Shown here piece by piece: positions 1 to 8,134 of a stretch of DNA of 38,008 bases. Position numbers and translations under genes: made by a program. Source of the stretch: Legionella bononiensis (lineage in GTDB: Bacteria > Pseudomonadota > Gammaproteobacteria > Legionellales > Legionellaceae); the NCBI RefSeq assembly GCF_016786215.1, contig NZ_JADOBG010000013.1, positions 1 to 38,008 on the forward strand, in the 5' to 3' direction. The notes under the pieces were generated by a model. That model had not been told where the DNA came from and searched no databases. It saw nothing but the letters and a program-made list of their open reading frames with translations. Every line of letters starts with the position of its first letter. The first letter of the stretch is position 1.

Positions 1-260
1 ATGTAACAAGATCCCACTAAACTGGTCTTCTCCCTTCGGGAGAAGGCAATTCCTGGATGGATGAGGAGATCTTAAATCAATCAAAATATTCCATTATAAA
101 ATGTAACAAGATCCCACTAAACTGGTCTTCTCCCTTCGGGAGAAGGTGCCGACAGGCGGATGAGGGGATCTTAAAACAACTAAAATGTTCCATTTTTAAA
201 TGTAACAAGATTCCACTAAACTGACCTTCGCCAAGAGGGAGAAAGCAACTCCAGGAGACT
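1..260. repeat. Tandem intergenic repeat, ~100 bp period, 2.6 copies
   Basis: Copy 1 is 1-100, copy 2 is 101-199, and a degraded third copy starts at 200 and fades near 260. Each copy begins ATGTAACAAGATCCCACTAA. Copies 1 and 2 contain a perfect 8-bp hairpin with a TTC loop (CTTCTCCC/GGGAGAAG) at 27-45 and 127-145. There is no T-tract after the hairpins, so they do not look like simple terminators. The repeat is non-coding and may continue left of the window. The CTTCTCCC...GGGAGAAGG core resembles mobile intergenic palindromes seen in many bacterial genomes (general knowledge). Confidence 0.85.
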
Positions 261-268
261 TTGAGAAG

Positions 269-1081
269 TTACCTCGCGTCAACCAGTTCTATATCCTCAA
301 GCTTTAACTGTTCACCTAAAAAGATTTCACCCACTTTCTGAAATCTGTTCACTGAGTCCGTCACTAAATAATGTACTTTAGATGCACTCATAAGATCATC
401 ATTAAGCAAATTCTGATTGTTCAATAAATTGTGCAGTGAACGTGCTGTTGCCTGAGCTGAATCAACTACAGTTACATTATCTGGCAGCAAGCTGGAGAGT
501 AAAGGCTTAAACACAGGAAAATGAGTGCAACCCAATAAAACAGCATCCTCATCCGTGACTTTATCCAGATAATGTTTTAAGGCTTCTCGGGCTACAGAAT
601 TATCAACCATGCCTTCTTCGGCCAAAGCAACCAATACACTACATGCTCGAGTATTGATTACTGCCTGAGGCAATTTTTTTACGATAAGCTCTTGATACGC
701 TTTAGACGCTATGGTCGTTTCAGTAGCCAGAACAACAATACGTTCGTTCCTGGTTGCTGCCACAGCCGCTTCCGCCCCTGGAGCAACCACACCAAGTACA
801 GGTATATCCGTCAACATACTTTGCAAATGAGGTAATGCTGCAGTAGTTGCCGTGTTGCATGCAACGACTAAAGCCTTAATTCGCCGCTCGACTAATAGTT
901 TTGCCATTTGCATAGCGTATTGCTTGACCGTATCAGGGCTTTTGGTACCATAAGGTAAACGGGCCGTATCACCTAAATAAACGAATGACTCTTGCGGTAA
1001 ACTGGCTCGTAACGCTTTTAAAACGGTCAATCCCCCCATACCCGAATCAAATACACCAATAGCCAATTGTTTAGAGTTCAA
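269..1081 (-). CDS. murI: Glutamate racemase MurI
   Basis: Interconverts L- and D-glutamate to supply D-Glu for peptidoglycan; cytosolic. The 270-aa length is normal for the family. Visible signatures are the N-terminal DSGMGGLT (about residues 12-19), the first catalytic cysteine in VVACNTATT (C75) and the second in LLGCTHFP (C185), which are the two-base racemization residues of this family. The start is a TTG at 1081: it is preceded by AAGGAG with a 7-nt spacer, and no in-frame ATG fits the conserved N-terminus. It lies 35 bp downstream of the Ceg28-like gene on the same strand, so it may be read through from it; I see no terminator in the gap. Function is secure. Confidence 0.97.
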   Translation of the reverse strand: MNSKQLAIGVFDSGMGGLTVLKALRASLPQESFVYLGDTARLPYGTKSPDTVKQYAMQMAKLLVERRIKALVVACNTATTAALPHLQSMLTDIPVLGVVAPGAEAAVAATRNERIVVLATETTIASKAYQELIVKKLPQAVINTRACSVLVALAEEGMVDNSVAREALKHYLDKVTDEDAVLLGCTHFPVFKPLLSSLLPDNVTVVDSAQATARSLHNLLNNQNLLNDDLMSASKVHYLVTDSVNRFQKVGEIFLGEQLKLEDIELVDAR

Positions 1082-1116
1082 TTCAATACTCCTTTCTTCT
1101 TATTCTGTACTACACA

Positions 1117-4100
1117 TTATGAATTTTTTAGGCCAGTATCCTGTTTCTCTTCCGGGCCCTCCACTTTTCTTGCGACTTGAGCATCTTTTCTAAAAATACT
1201 TAATCCATCTTTGATTGATTTAGCTGCATCAATAGCCTGTGAGTCGACTTTTGGACGCTCCTTCATGCTCTCTACTTTATCCGCGCTCATCTTTTTTACT
1301 GCATCGACAGTCTGTTCTACAGTATCCTTCACCATTACATCTTTAAATTGCTGATATAACGACTCTTTATGAAAACCCGTACCAATACCCAGAAAAGAAC
1401 CCTTTTCCTGTGCTGGATCAAACCTGTTTGCGCCAAATCGATCAAGCTTTATGGCATCAGCAGTGATCTTCATATGAGGATTTTTTTCTCCAAGCACGAT
1501 CAAGGCTGTCCATAAATAACGCATTTGTTCTTCATCATCACCATACAATCTTAAAGGTTTTTCTTTGGTTGGTGGTGAATCAAGATTGGCTATAGCATCA
1601 GCGGCAAGTGCCAAAGAAAATTCCATCTTGGCCTTGATTAACCGTACATCTTCTTGGGACCCCTTGGCAGGAACCGGAATTGTTTGTTTTGGAAATTGCT
1701 CGATTTCAAATTTTCCACCACCAACTTTAGTGACCTGATCCCCTTTTTGAGTCATTTGTCCAGGAGGAGATAAATCGACGGTATATCGACCGACTATTTC
1801 ATAATCTTTGCTTACCTTATCTGCTTTGTAACTGGTTTGGACATAGTCAACAACAGCAATTTTTCCTTCAGGGATGGATTCCTCCAATACGAGTTTTTGT
1901 ACCTCTCCAGGATGACCGGAAGTATCAAGCCCATTATTATTTTTTGGAGGTGGGGCTTCGGAAGTAAAAGTTAAACCCTCAACTTTATCACGTGTCTCTA
2001 TCCTGCGAGTAATTCCTTTTGCATGGAACATATAGCTTTTTTTATTATCAGCGGCATCATTAATTGCTTGCAGAATGCCGTCTTTACCGGATAATTTTTG
2101 TTGGATTTTTTCATAAAATTGTAAATTGGACTTAATGGCTGCCATTTCTTCATTTAGCTTTTTGTCCACCTCATTAACCTTCTCAGTCACATCAGATGGC
2201 AAACCTCTATTCATCTGAACATTCAGGTTAAAAAATCCCTCAATTGTTTTTTGGTCACGTCTTAATTGATCCACAATAAGATCGCAATCATCTGAAAGAG
2301 CCTGATATTTATCTTTCATTTTTTCGGCTCTAAATTGTGCTGTACCTCTAAAAGATGGATTATATAAATGAGAAGGCTCTACGCCCTCGAGGAATTTAAA
2401 GTGTTCCCTGGATTTGGTTGTTACAGTTCGATGCCCGTTAATTGATTGTATAACGCTGTTCAAATTGCTTAAAGCCTGCCTGACAACCGCAGGAGAAGGG
2501 TCCGCTAAATTATTTTTTAGTACGGCATTCTTTAATTCATAAAACGTGCTGCTGGATAATTGAGAGTACAATTGAGCTTTCAAGGCTAAATTTACACGAG
2601 GAATAACACCTTCTATAAATTCATTATACGTTTTGGACTCATTAAATTTACTTACAATTGTTGCGGGATTAATCGCAACGTTTTTATTAAGCGTTAAAAA
2701 AATACCTAATAATTGTTTTTCCAATAATTTATTTTCTCCGTCAGTAGGACGAATTAAAGCATGTGCATTGAGTAATCCTTGATTGTGTCTATTTTGGACT
2801 ATTATATCTTCCCTTGTTGAAGGCGGATTTTTGAAAGCGGAGCCATCCCTGGTTAAACCAAAAGCTTGATAAAAAGATCCATCATTAACCGGTCCACATT
2901 GTGCCTTAATTTTATCAACAATACCCTTATAAAGGACCCGGTCTTCAAAGTCTCGACCACCATTCTTGGTAGCCTCAGTATCCAGATCATTATTAATTAC
3001 ATCAATCTGTGCGGAGCTCAATGTAATCGGGGGTTGAAAACCAGATAAAATTCGAGCCACCACTGAATTATGTATTTGCTGAAAGCCCGCAATTTTTTTA
3101 TTTTCTTCAACAACCTCAGCTAAACCAATCGCATCTGCTCCCATATGAACAGCTAATTGCTTAACATCTTTTGCATTCAACACATGATAATCTTGAACGG
3201 GATCATTAAGCATTGCTCGTTGTTTCGCTACAGGTAACTCACTAAAGGCCTTGAATAATTGCGGATGAGGTGCTGCTCCTAATTGAGAAACAATGTCTAT
3301 ATGGTTCTGAAATATCTGAGATCGAACCCATTGCTTGATATCTTTTAAATCAGTCTCTTTAACCCAATCAGCAGGAGTTATACCCGCATCAACAAGTGCT
3401 TTCTGGAATTCAGCTAAATCTACAGCTTTATCCATCGCCTTCAATTGTTTCTCATCACTTATAGAAGTAATATGACTCTGCAACATTGCTTTCTTAAGTA
3501 CAGCGAGATTACCCTTTACTGCCAAATCGATGTAGTCATCATTATCGAACAGGTCTTTTAATATTGCCGCCAACTCTTCTTCAGTTTTAGTTTTAAGTGC
3601 TGGCAATAAATCTTCATCTGAATTCGATAAGGCTACCTGCAAAAACCGTGTTCCAAGAACGCTTTTAGCCCAATCCATATCATCTTCAGTTAAATTATTC
3701 CTTATTCGTTGAGGTATGCTTTTGAAAAACTCTTCATTGTCTTCTTGCAAATTATCTTCTTGCCTCAAAACCGCATCTGATGAAAGCCCTGCAACGTACT
3801 CCTCAAAATCGTTTTTTCCAAGTGCCTGCTTTAACATCGCCAGACGACCTTTAAGCGCATCTTTTACATTATCACTTAATGGAAAATTCAAAAAGCCTTT
3901 GGCAGCGACTGAGTCCGGATAGCCCATTTCTATTGCAGCACTATCAACTGAAGCTTTATCATTTGCAGTTAATAATTGTACTATTTGCCCACGGTTCTCA
4001 GATTGTTTGATGAAGCGTAATAATAAAACATCACGAGCTTGATCTCGTATCTCTTTAATGGCATCTGCTGTTAATATATCATCTGATTTATTACGTGCTG

Positions 4101-4557
4101 GAGGTGCTGGGGCTGGTGGCGCAAGAACTGGTACTTCATCTTTTTTCCAGCCATGAGCTTGATTTAGATTACCCAATTTACTGATGGAAGCCAGATAAGC
4201 CCGGCATTCGTCTTCATTGTTTGAAAGAATCTGAATCAAAACATCATCGTCAACATCTTTTAATCCCAATGTTACTCGCTGTTGAGCTGCTATTTGGCGA
4301 ATAGTTTTAATATCCGGATCCTCATCCGGAGTTAGTAAATTATCATTGTCTTCGTAGATTTTAATGCCTTCTGCTTCTTTTAAATCAGGAAATTGCTCCC
4401 AAAATCCTTTATTATTGATAATCGCTTGCCTAAATGCGCTCACATCGGCTGGATTGACTTCTAATAAGTGTTCTAAAGCCCTGCGGCGAACATCCGGTTC
4501 TTCTATGTCTACATCATTATTAATAATTGCATTTCTGATCGCCACATTCTTAGCCAT
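1117..4557 (-). CDS. ceg28: Large Ceg28-like Dot/Icm effector candidate (1146 aa)
   Basis: No enzymatic domain is recognised. The name rests on position next to murI and overall character, recalled from the L. pneumophila order, so it is provisional. Seen: a largely helical N-terminal half in which a short motif (hydrophobic-x-x-A/L-hydrophobic-x-x-N-D/N) recurs about nine times between residues 7 and 392. There is a Pro-rich linker at 143-154, a predicted coiled coil around 740-830, and a compact C-terminal domain around 840-1060. The tail is polar and Glu-rich (EGPEEKQ near 1133-1139), as in many Dot/Icm C-terminal signals. No signal peptide or membrane segment. ATG at 4557 has GGAG at a 7-nt spacing. 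A PmrA-type element lies upstream. Its size and composition contrast with the flanking housekeeping genes. Export and function are inferred. Confidence 0.7.
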   Translation of the reverse strand: MAKNVAIRNAIINNDVDIEEPDVRRRALEHLLEVNPADVSAFRQAIINNKGFWEQFPDLKEAEGIKIYEDNDNLLTPDEDPDIKTIRQIAAQQRVTLGLKDVDDDVLIQILSNNEDECRAYLASISKLGNLNQAHGWKKDEVPVLAPPAPAPPARNKSDDILTADAIKEIRDQARDVLLLRFIKQSENRGQIVQLLTANDKASVDSAAIEMGYPDSVAAKGFLNFPLSDNVKDALKGRLAMLKQALGKNDFEEYVAGLSSDAVLRQEDNLQEDNEEFFKSIPQRIRNNLTEDDMDWAKSVLGTRFLQVALSNSDEDLLPALKTKTEEELAAILKDLFDNDDYIDLAVKGNLAVLKKAMLQSHITSISDEKQLKAMDKAVDLAEFQKALVDAGITPADWVKETDLKDIKQWVRSQIFQNHIDIVSQLGAAPHPQLFKAFSELPVAKQRAMLNDPVQDYHVLNAKDVKQLAVHMGADAIGLAEVVEENKKIAGFQQIHNSVVARILSGFQPPITLSSAQIDVINNDLDTEATKNGGRDFEDRVLYKGIVDKIKAQCGPVNDGSFYQAFGLTRDGSAFKNPPSTREDIIVQNRHNQGLLNAHALIRPTDGENKLLEKQLLGIFLTLNKNVAINPATIVSKFNESKTYNEFIEGVIPRVNLALKAQLYSQLSSSTFYELKNAVLKNNLADPSPAVVRQALSNLNSVIQSINGHRTVTTKSREHFKFLEGVEPSHLYNPSFRGTAQFRAEKMKDKYQALSDDCDLIVDQLRRDQKTIEGFFNLNVQMNRGLPSDVTEKVNEVDKKLNEEMAAIKSNLQFYEKIQQKLSGKDGILQAINDAADNKKSYMFHAKGITRRIETRDKVEGLTFTSEAPPPKNNNGLDTSGHPGEVQKLVLEESIPEGKIAVVDYVQTSYKADKVSKDYEIVGRYTVDLSPPGQMTQKGDQVTKVGGGKFEIEQFPKQTIPVPAKGSQEDVRLIKAKMEFSLALAADAIANLDSPPTKEKPLRLYGDDEEQMRYLWTALIVLGEKNPHMKITADAIKLDRFGANRFDPAQEKGSFLGIGTGFHKESLYQQFKDVMVKDTVEQTVDAVKKMSADKVESMKERPKVDSQAIDAAKSIKDGLSIFRKDAQVARKVEGPEEKQDTGLKNS

Positions 4558-4586
4558 AAATAAACTCCGCAGACTCGTATGTCTTT

Positions 4587-4619
4587 ATTTTAAGCCTAAT
4601 TTATTAATTTAACCTTAAA
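4587..4619 (-). promoter_or_regulatory. Possible PmrA box and -10 of the Ceg28-like gene
   Basis: Read on the minus strand, TTAAG (4618-4614) and TTAAT (4607-4603) form a direct repeat with an 11-bp period. A TAAAAT -10 candidate (4592-4587) starts 10 bp after the second half-site. This spacing is what OmpR/PhoP/PmrA-type activators use. The first half-site has one mismatch to TTAAT. Many L. pneumophila ceg genes are PmrA-regulated (known). Binding here is inferred. Confidence 0.4.
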
Positions 4620-4707
4620 TTGGTTATCTTTTTCTCATCGGGCTTGAATAGATCCAAACTTAAGCTAACTTTATTAATAGAAGTATAGCAAGTTTAAGGG
4701 CAATTAA

Positions 4708-5010
4708 ATGAGAATAAAAATAATACTGGCTGGATTGATTCTGGTTAATGTTGCTCATGCTCAAGGATGTATTCAAGGTGGACAGCCGTCTCAACCGCGA
4801 TACGTCTGTTTTGATGGTAGAACTTTGGAGCCAACTGAAACAGGATTTGTCTGGAACGCGAAACGGGGCTGTTTTATCAGTTCATACCCCTGTTGTGCAT
4901 ACAATGCGACACATTATGCCTTTTATCCAAATCCTGCTCAGATAGGAGCAGCTTATGCTCGATGCCGTCATGATTATCCGTTCCAACTGGGACAAATGCA
5001 GACCCATTAA
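4708..5010 (+). CDS. Small secreted cysteine-rich protein
   Basis: 100 aa, family not recognised. A clear Sec signal peptide (MRIK, hydrophobic core, AHA before Gln19) predicts export to the periplasm or outside. The mature ~82-residue part holds six cysteines (C21, C34, C55, C62, C63, C86), an even number including a vicinal CC pair, so three disulfides are plausible. It is rich in Tyr, Pro and aromatic residues. ATG at 4708 has AAGGG with a 7-nt spacer. It diverges from the Ceg28-like gene and converges on the QEGLA gene, with stop codons overlapping in the shared TTAA at 5007-5010. It could be a type II secreted protein or a periplasmic factor; nothing decides between these. Confidence 0.8.
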   Translation: MRIKIILAGLILVNVAHAQGCIQGGQPSQPRYVCFDGRTLEPTETGFVWNAKRGCFISSYPCCAYNATHYAFYPNPAQIGAAYARCRHDYPFQLGQMQTH

Positions 5011-6299
5011 ATCAATAAAAAGCGAAAATTTTTCTGTATCTCATTTAAATCAAATTGATTTAAATAGAGAGAAAAACTCATCCAGGCACTTAAGGCGGCC
5101 AAATCCTGAAAAGGAGGCGGCAAATACACTGGGTTCGTTAGAATGCCACGTTCTTTCAATTCGCCTAATAAGGGTAAATCATCGAGAATCAATTTGCCGG
5201 TAAATAATAAAGGAATGGAATCCACTCTCTTTTGACTAATCGCAAATCGAATGTAGTTATAAATTAGAACAAAGCCTTTCGCATAGGATAAATCTTTAGT
5301 AAATGGCCCACCAGTTGGAGTGCTGCCTCTAAAAACCCGCACCGTCTGGTTATAACTGTCCTCTTCAGACAAACCACAATCGATAAAGTAACGATAGATG
5401 TCCAGAAAATCAGCGCCTTTAGTCACCTTATCCAAAGCAATCACCCTATTGGTAATCTTTAACATACGTCCGGGATAAGAGGAAAAAGTAACAACTTCAG
5501 TGATAACAGCCAAACCTTCCTGAATCACGCTACTGGATGGAGAGCCTTTGGAAAGGAAAAAACAATTAGGTTGCATCGCTCCATTCAAGGTTGTACCGAC
5601 ATGTACCCAACCTTCATGCACTTCCATATAACGCAAATCGCGGTCACTAAACATTGCCTGTTGACTTAATTTGATGCTGTCAGCACCTGCAGAAGCATCG
5701 GCAACCATATCGTCACTTACCATAACCGTTACTTTTCCTGGATGTTTGGAAAAGAAATGCCCTAATCGTGCTTGCAATATTTCCTGAGCCTGCTGTGGCG
5801 TATGACGTTTCAAATCCGCTTCGGATTGTAATTGAACGTTCAGGTTGGTTAACACATCAAACAGTAAAGTTCCCATTTGGGACATGCGCGGACCACCAGC
5901 ATAAAAAACATCATCAGGACTACCATACAACTCCATGGCCAACTCACTGAATGATGGAGTTCCCCGAACTGCCAACATTTGTGTAGCTCGGCTGTATTCT
6001 TCACATTGACGTCTGATTAATCGGGTTAAAGTCGAATACTGACCTAACTGATTCTGTGCATCACGCAGAATCAGCCGAAACTCTTCCTGTTTCTCACGTA
6101 CATCAAAAGGTAAGGGTTTATTATCATAGTACGCTTTATCAACATTCGGTAATTTTTTCCCCTTCGCTTTAAAAAACTCCTTTTTAACCGAGTCATCCCA
6201 TTTAATACTATCAAGAATCCTGATTTTGCGTTGCGCTTCCACAATGCGCTTGGACAACTCCTGTACAATGAGCAACTCCCCTGATTCTGATGGTGTCAT
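5007..6299 (-). CDS. DUF1704/QEGLA-motif putative metallopeptidase
   Basis: 430 aa, of the family annotated as flavohemoglobin expression-modulating QEGLA motif protein. The name-giving QEGLA is at residues 260-264, and HEGWVH (228-233) is an HExxxH zinc-binding pattern. In the related eukaryotic tubulin tyrosine carboxypeptidases (MATCAP/KIAA0895L), an HExxxH plus a Glu in an EGLA motif form the active site. The bacterial protein is therefore probably a zinc carboxypeptidase-like enzyme of unknown substrate. No signal peptide, so cytosolic. ATG at 6299 has AAGGG at 6 nt. It is the last gene of dapA - lipoprotein - QEGLA, 9 bp after the lipoprotein gene. Family is secure; activity is inferred. 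Confidence 0.88.
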   Translation of the reverse strand: MTPSESGELLIVQELSKRIVEAQRKIRILDSIKWDDSVKKEFFKAKGKKLPNVDKAYYDNKPLPFDVREKQEEFRLILRDAQNQLGQYSTLTRLIRRQCEEYSRATQMLAVRGTPSFSELAMELYGSPDDVFYAGGPRMSQMGTLLFDVLTNLNVQLQSEADLKRHTPQQAQEILQARLGHFFSKHPGKVTVMVSDDMVADASAGADSIKLSQQAMFSDRDLRYMEVHEGWVHVGTTLNGAMQPNCFFLSKGSPSSSVIQEGLAVITEVVTFSSYPGRMLKITNRVIALDKVTKGADFLDIYRYFIDCGLSEEDSYNQTVRVFRGSTPTGGPFTKDLSYAKGFVLIYNYIRFAISQKRVDSIPLLFTGKLILDDLPLLGELKERGILTNPVYLPPPFQDLAALSAWMSFSLYLNQFDLNEIQKNFRFLLI

Positions 6300-6308
6300 A
6301 ATGAACCC

Positions 6309-6539
6309 TTATGAAGTTATAATGTCATCCCCTGGCGGCGCAATACTGACGTGCGCATCCTGGTTTTGTGGGGGCAAATCATAAAAATTACTGATATTAG
6401 AATTCGTTAATGGAGGCGGCACGACTATTTTGACTCCATTACGACTCTGTAAATAAACATTCTCACCATTACTGGAATAACGAGAATTACAGGCTGACAA
6501 CGCCAGTGTAGCAAGAACGATAAAACTCAATTTTTTCAC
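6309..6539 (-). CDS. Small lipoprotein
   Basis: 76 aa. MKKLSFIVLATLALSACN is a typical lipoprotein signal peptide with the lipobox LSAC, so Cys is predicted to be lipidated and the protein anchored to a periplasmic membrane face. The mature part is short, polar, Asn/Pro-rich and unrecognised. I chose GTG at 6539, because GGGGA lies 5 nt upstream and it gives a standard MKK leader. The longer frame starts with TTG at 6551, directly after the dapA stop, and lacks a usable ribosome site. The position behind dapA recalls the BamC(NlpB) gene in other gammaproteobacteria, but this protein is far shorter and cannot be called BamC from sequence alone. Confidence 0.78.
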   Translation of the reverse strand: MKKLSFIVLATLALSACNSRYSSNGENVYLQSRNGVKIVVPPPLTNSNISNFYDLPPQNQDAHVSIAPPGDDIITS

Positions 6540-6551
6540 AACTATCCCCAA

Positions 6552-7424
6552 TTAAATCAACTCTAGACTTTTTAGTATTTTTTCTAATGCCTGATGATGT
6601 GTTTCTGATAATTCAGTAAGAGGCAGTCTAATCTCACTGCCCATTAAGCCCATTTTATTCAAAGCCCATTTCACTGGAATCGGATTTGATTCAACAAACA
6701 TCAATTCATGTAAAGGCATTAATTGTTCCTGTAGACGAAGACAGGCTGCATGATCTCCATCCATAGCCATATCACACATTTTAGCCATCAATTTAGCTGC
6801 GACATTAGCAGTTACCGATATCACGCCCTTAGCTCCAGCCAACATCCATTGCGCTGCCGTTAAATCATCACCGCTGTAGACATCAATTCGGCCTTCAGAA
6901 AGACGAAGAATTTGTTGCAACCGTGTCATCTGGCCAGTAGCTTCCTTAATTCCGACGATATTGGATATTTTGGCCAGTCTCGCAACGGTTTCAGGTAATA
7001 AATCACAAGCGGTTCTACTGGGAACATTATATAAAATAATTGGCATTGCTACTGCCTGAGCAATCCTGCTGTAATGTAAGTACAGGCCTTCCTGGGTAGG
7101 TTTTATATAAGCCGGGGTCATAATTAATGCGGCGTGAGCCCCAAACTCCATAGCCTGTTGCGTCAACGCAATACACTCTCTGGTTGCGTTCATTGCAGTT
7201 CCTGCAATTACAGGCACTCTTTCTTTAGCCTGATCGATAACCGTTTTAATGACTAATAATTTTTCTTCATGAGATAAAGTACCTGCCTCACCAGTAGTAC
7301 CGGCAGCGACAAGTCCGTGAGTCCCCATTTCTATGTGAAATTCAACCAACTCTCGCAGATGATGAACATCTACAGCGTCATTCTGCATGGGAGTAACCAA
7401 GGCTACTATACTTCCTCTAAACAT
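6552..7424 (-). CDS. dapA: 4-hydroxy-tetrahydrodipicolinate synthase DapA
   Basis: Condenses pyruvate and aspartate semialdehyde, the first committed step to meso-diaminopimelate and lysine; cytosolic TIM barrel. 290 aa, the usual length. [10 protein letters not shown] around residues 42-51 holds the active-site Thr pair, [10 protein letters not shown] holds the catalytic Tyr (Y132), and GIKEATG holds the Schiff-base Lys (K160). ATG at 7424 is preceded by GAGGG. It is first in a three-gene minus-strand run with a lipoprotein and the QEGLA protein. It supplies the same cell-wall pathway as murI upstream in this window, though that gene is in a separate unit. Confidence 0.97.
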   Translation of the reverse strand: MFRGSIVALVTPMQNDAVDVHHLRELVEFHIEMGTHGLVAAGTTGEAGTLSHEEKLLVIKTVIDQAKERVPVIAGTAMNATRECIALTQQAMEFGAHAALIMTPAYIKPTQEGLYLHYSRIAQAVAMPIILYNVPSRTACDLLPETVARLAKISNIVGIKEATGQMTRLQQILRLSEGRIDVYSGDDLTAAQWMLAGAKGVISVTANVAAKLMAKMCDMAMDGDHAACLRLQEQLMPLHELMFVESNPIPVKWALNKMGLMGSEIRLPLTELSETHHQALEKILKSLELI

Positions 7425-7701
7425 GCTGCCCTCTATTTTTATTATTAGTTACCCTTTATATTACTGGAAAACCGGGGTCAGAGTAAATTTATATATAAGT
7501 TATGGAAGAAAACCAATGCCTCGGTCTTAACATTATCTGTATTCACCGCATAAATATCGCCTCCTGATCTAACCCATGTACACATTGAATCGACCGATCC
7601 AAATCGTCTGCCCAGCCACTCATCTGAATAAATTTTCCACATATTTTATTATTTATGTACTATTATTTCCTATGAAGGACAATTACACGAGGAAGTCAAC
7701 T
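7425..7701. other. Divergent intergenic region with a GGGGTCAGAGTAAATT motif
   Basis: 277 bp between dapA and the glycine-zipper gene, holding both leaders. ACCGGGGTCAGAGTAAATTT at 7471-7490 matches a sequence I know as a common intergenic element near REP-associated (Y1) transposases. No transposase is present, so it is at most a remnant. An open frame from 7576 runs into the lipoprotein, but its first 42 codons look non-coding. Confidence 0.4.
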
Positions 7702-7953
7702 ATGAAAAAGATAATTGGTACTTTAATTCTATTAGGCGCATCAAGTTTCATGCTTGCCAGTTGCACCAATGAACAGGTTGGTACTGCTGGAGGCGCAGCT
7801 TTAGGTGCCGGATTAGGATATGCAGTATCTGGTGGTTCAGGCTTGGGAACAGCGATTGGTGCAGGTGCTGGCGCACTGGTAGGTAATGCTGTCGGTAGAG
7901 AACAGGATAGACGTGAATATTATTATTACGGCCGTCCCTATTATTACTACTAA
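7702..7953 (+). CDS. Glycine-zipper outer-membrane-type lipoprotein
   Basis: 83 aa. The leader MKKIIGTLILLGASSFMLASC has the lipobox LASC, so a lipoprotein is predicted. The mature region is a glycine zipper (AGGAALGAGLGYAVSGGSGL and following Gly/Ala repeats), as in the SlyB/Rickettsia 17-kDa-antigen class, followed by a Tyr-rich tail with four Tyr on each side of GRP. ATG at 7702 is chosen because GAGGAA lies 8 nt upstream and the leader is then canonical; longer starts add 42 unlikely residues. A role in envelope integrity is inferred from the family, with no specific function. Confidence 0.85.
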   Translation: MKKIIGTLILLGASSFMLASCTNEQVGTAGGAALGAGLGYAVSGGSGLGTAIGAGAGALVGNAVGREQDRREYYYYGRPYYYY

Positions 7954-8002
7954 TCTTGACACCACTCTTTATCATTCCTACTAAAGATTTAATTTGCCTT
8001 GA

Positions 8003-8038
8003 TACCCTGATTCTTTCTTAATTGAGAGTATCAGGGTA
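8003..8038 (+). terminator. Hairpin after the glycine-zipper gene
   Basis: A perfect 9-bp inverted repeat, TACCCTGAT/ATCAGGGTA, with an 18-nt loop, 50 bp after the stop. No T-tract follows, so termination is tentative. Confidence 0.35.
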
Positions 8039-8089
8039 AGGTGTTTATCAAATATTCTTGTCAAATCATACAGCAATATAAAAATACAT

Positions 8090-8098
8090 TGCTATACT
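8090..8098 (+). promoter_or_regulatory. Extended -10 promoter of bdhA-patD-adc
   Basis: TGCTATACT is a near-consensus extended -10 element located 36 bp before the bdhA ATG. No good -35 stands 16-18 bp upstream, which extended -10 promoters can tolerate. A start near 8105 would give a leader of about 30 nt. Confidence 0.45.
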
Positions 8099-8134
8099 GT
8101 TCAAATGCGATAATAAATTACAAGGATAGTAACC

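Noticed and set aside
2866..3048. Short ORFs antisense to the Ceg28-like gene (also 3716-3922, 4364-4612)
   Set aside because: They lie wholly or mostly opposite a clearly coding frame, have no ribosome sites and no recognisable protein character.
6309..6539. Lipoprotein after dapA as BamC (NlpB)
   Set aside because: Only the position fits; at 76 aa it lacks the two BamC domains.
7576..7701. 42-codon N-terminal extension of the glycine-zipper lipoprotein
   Set aside because: It would bury a canonical lipoprotein leader that has its own GAGGAA site; the extension looks like translated intergenic DNA.
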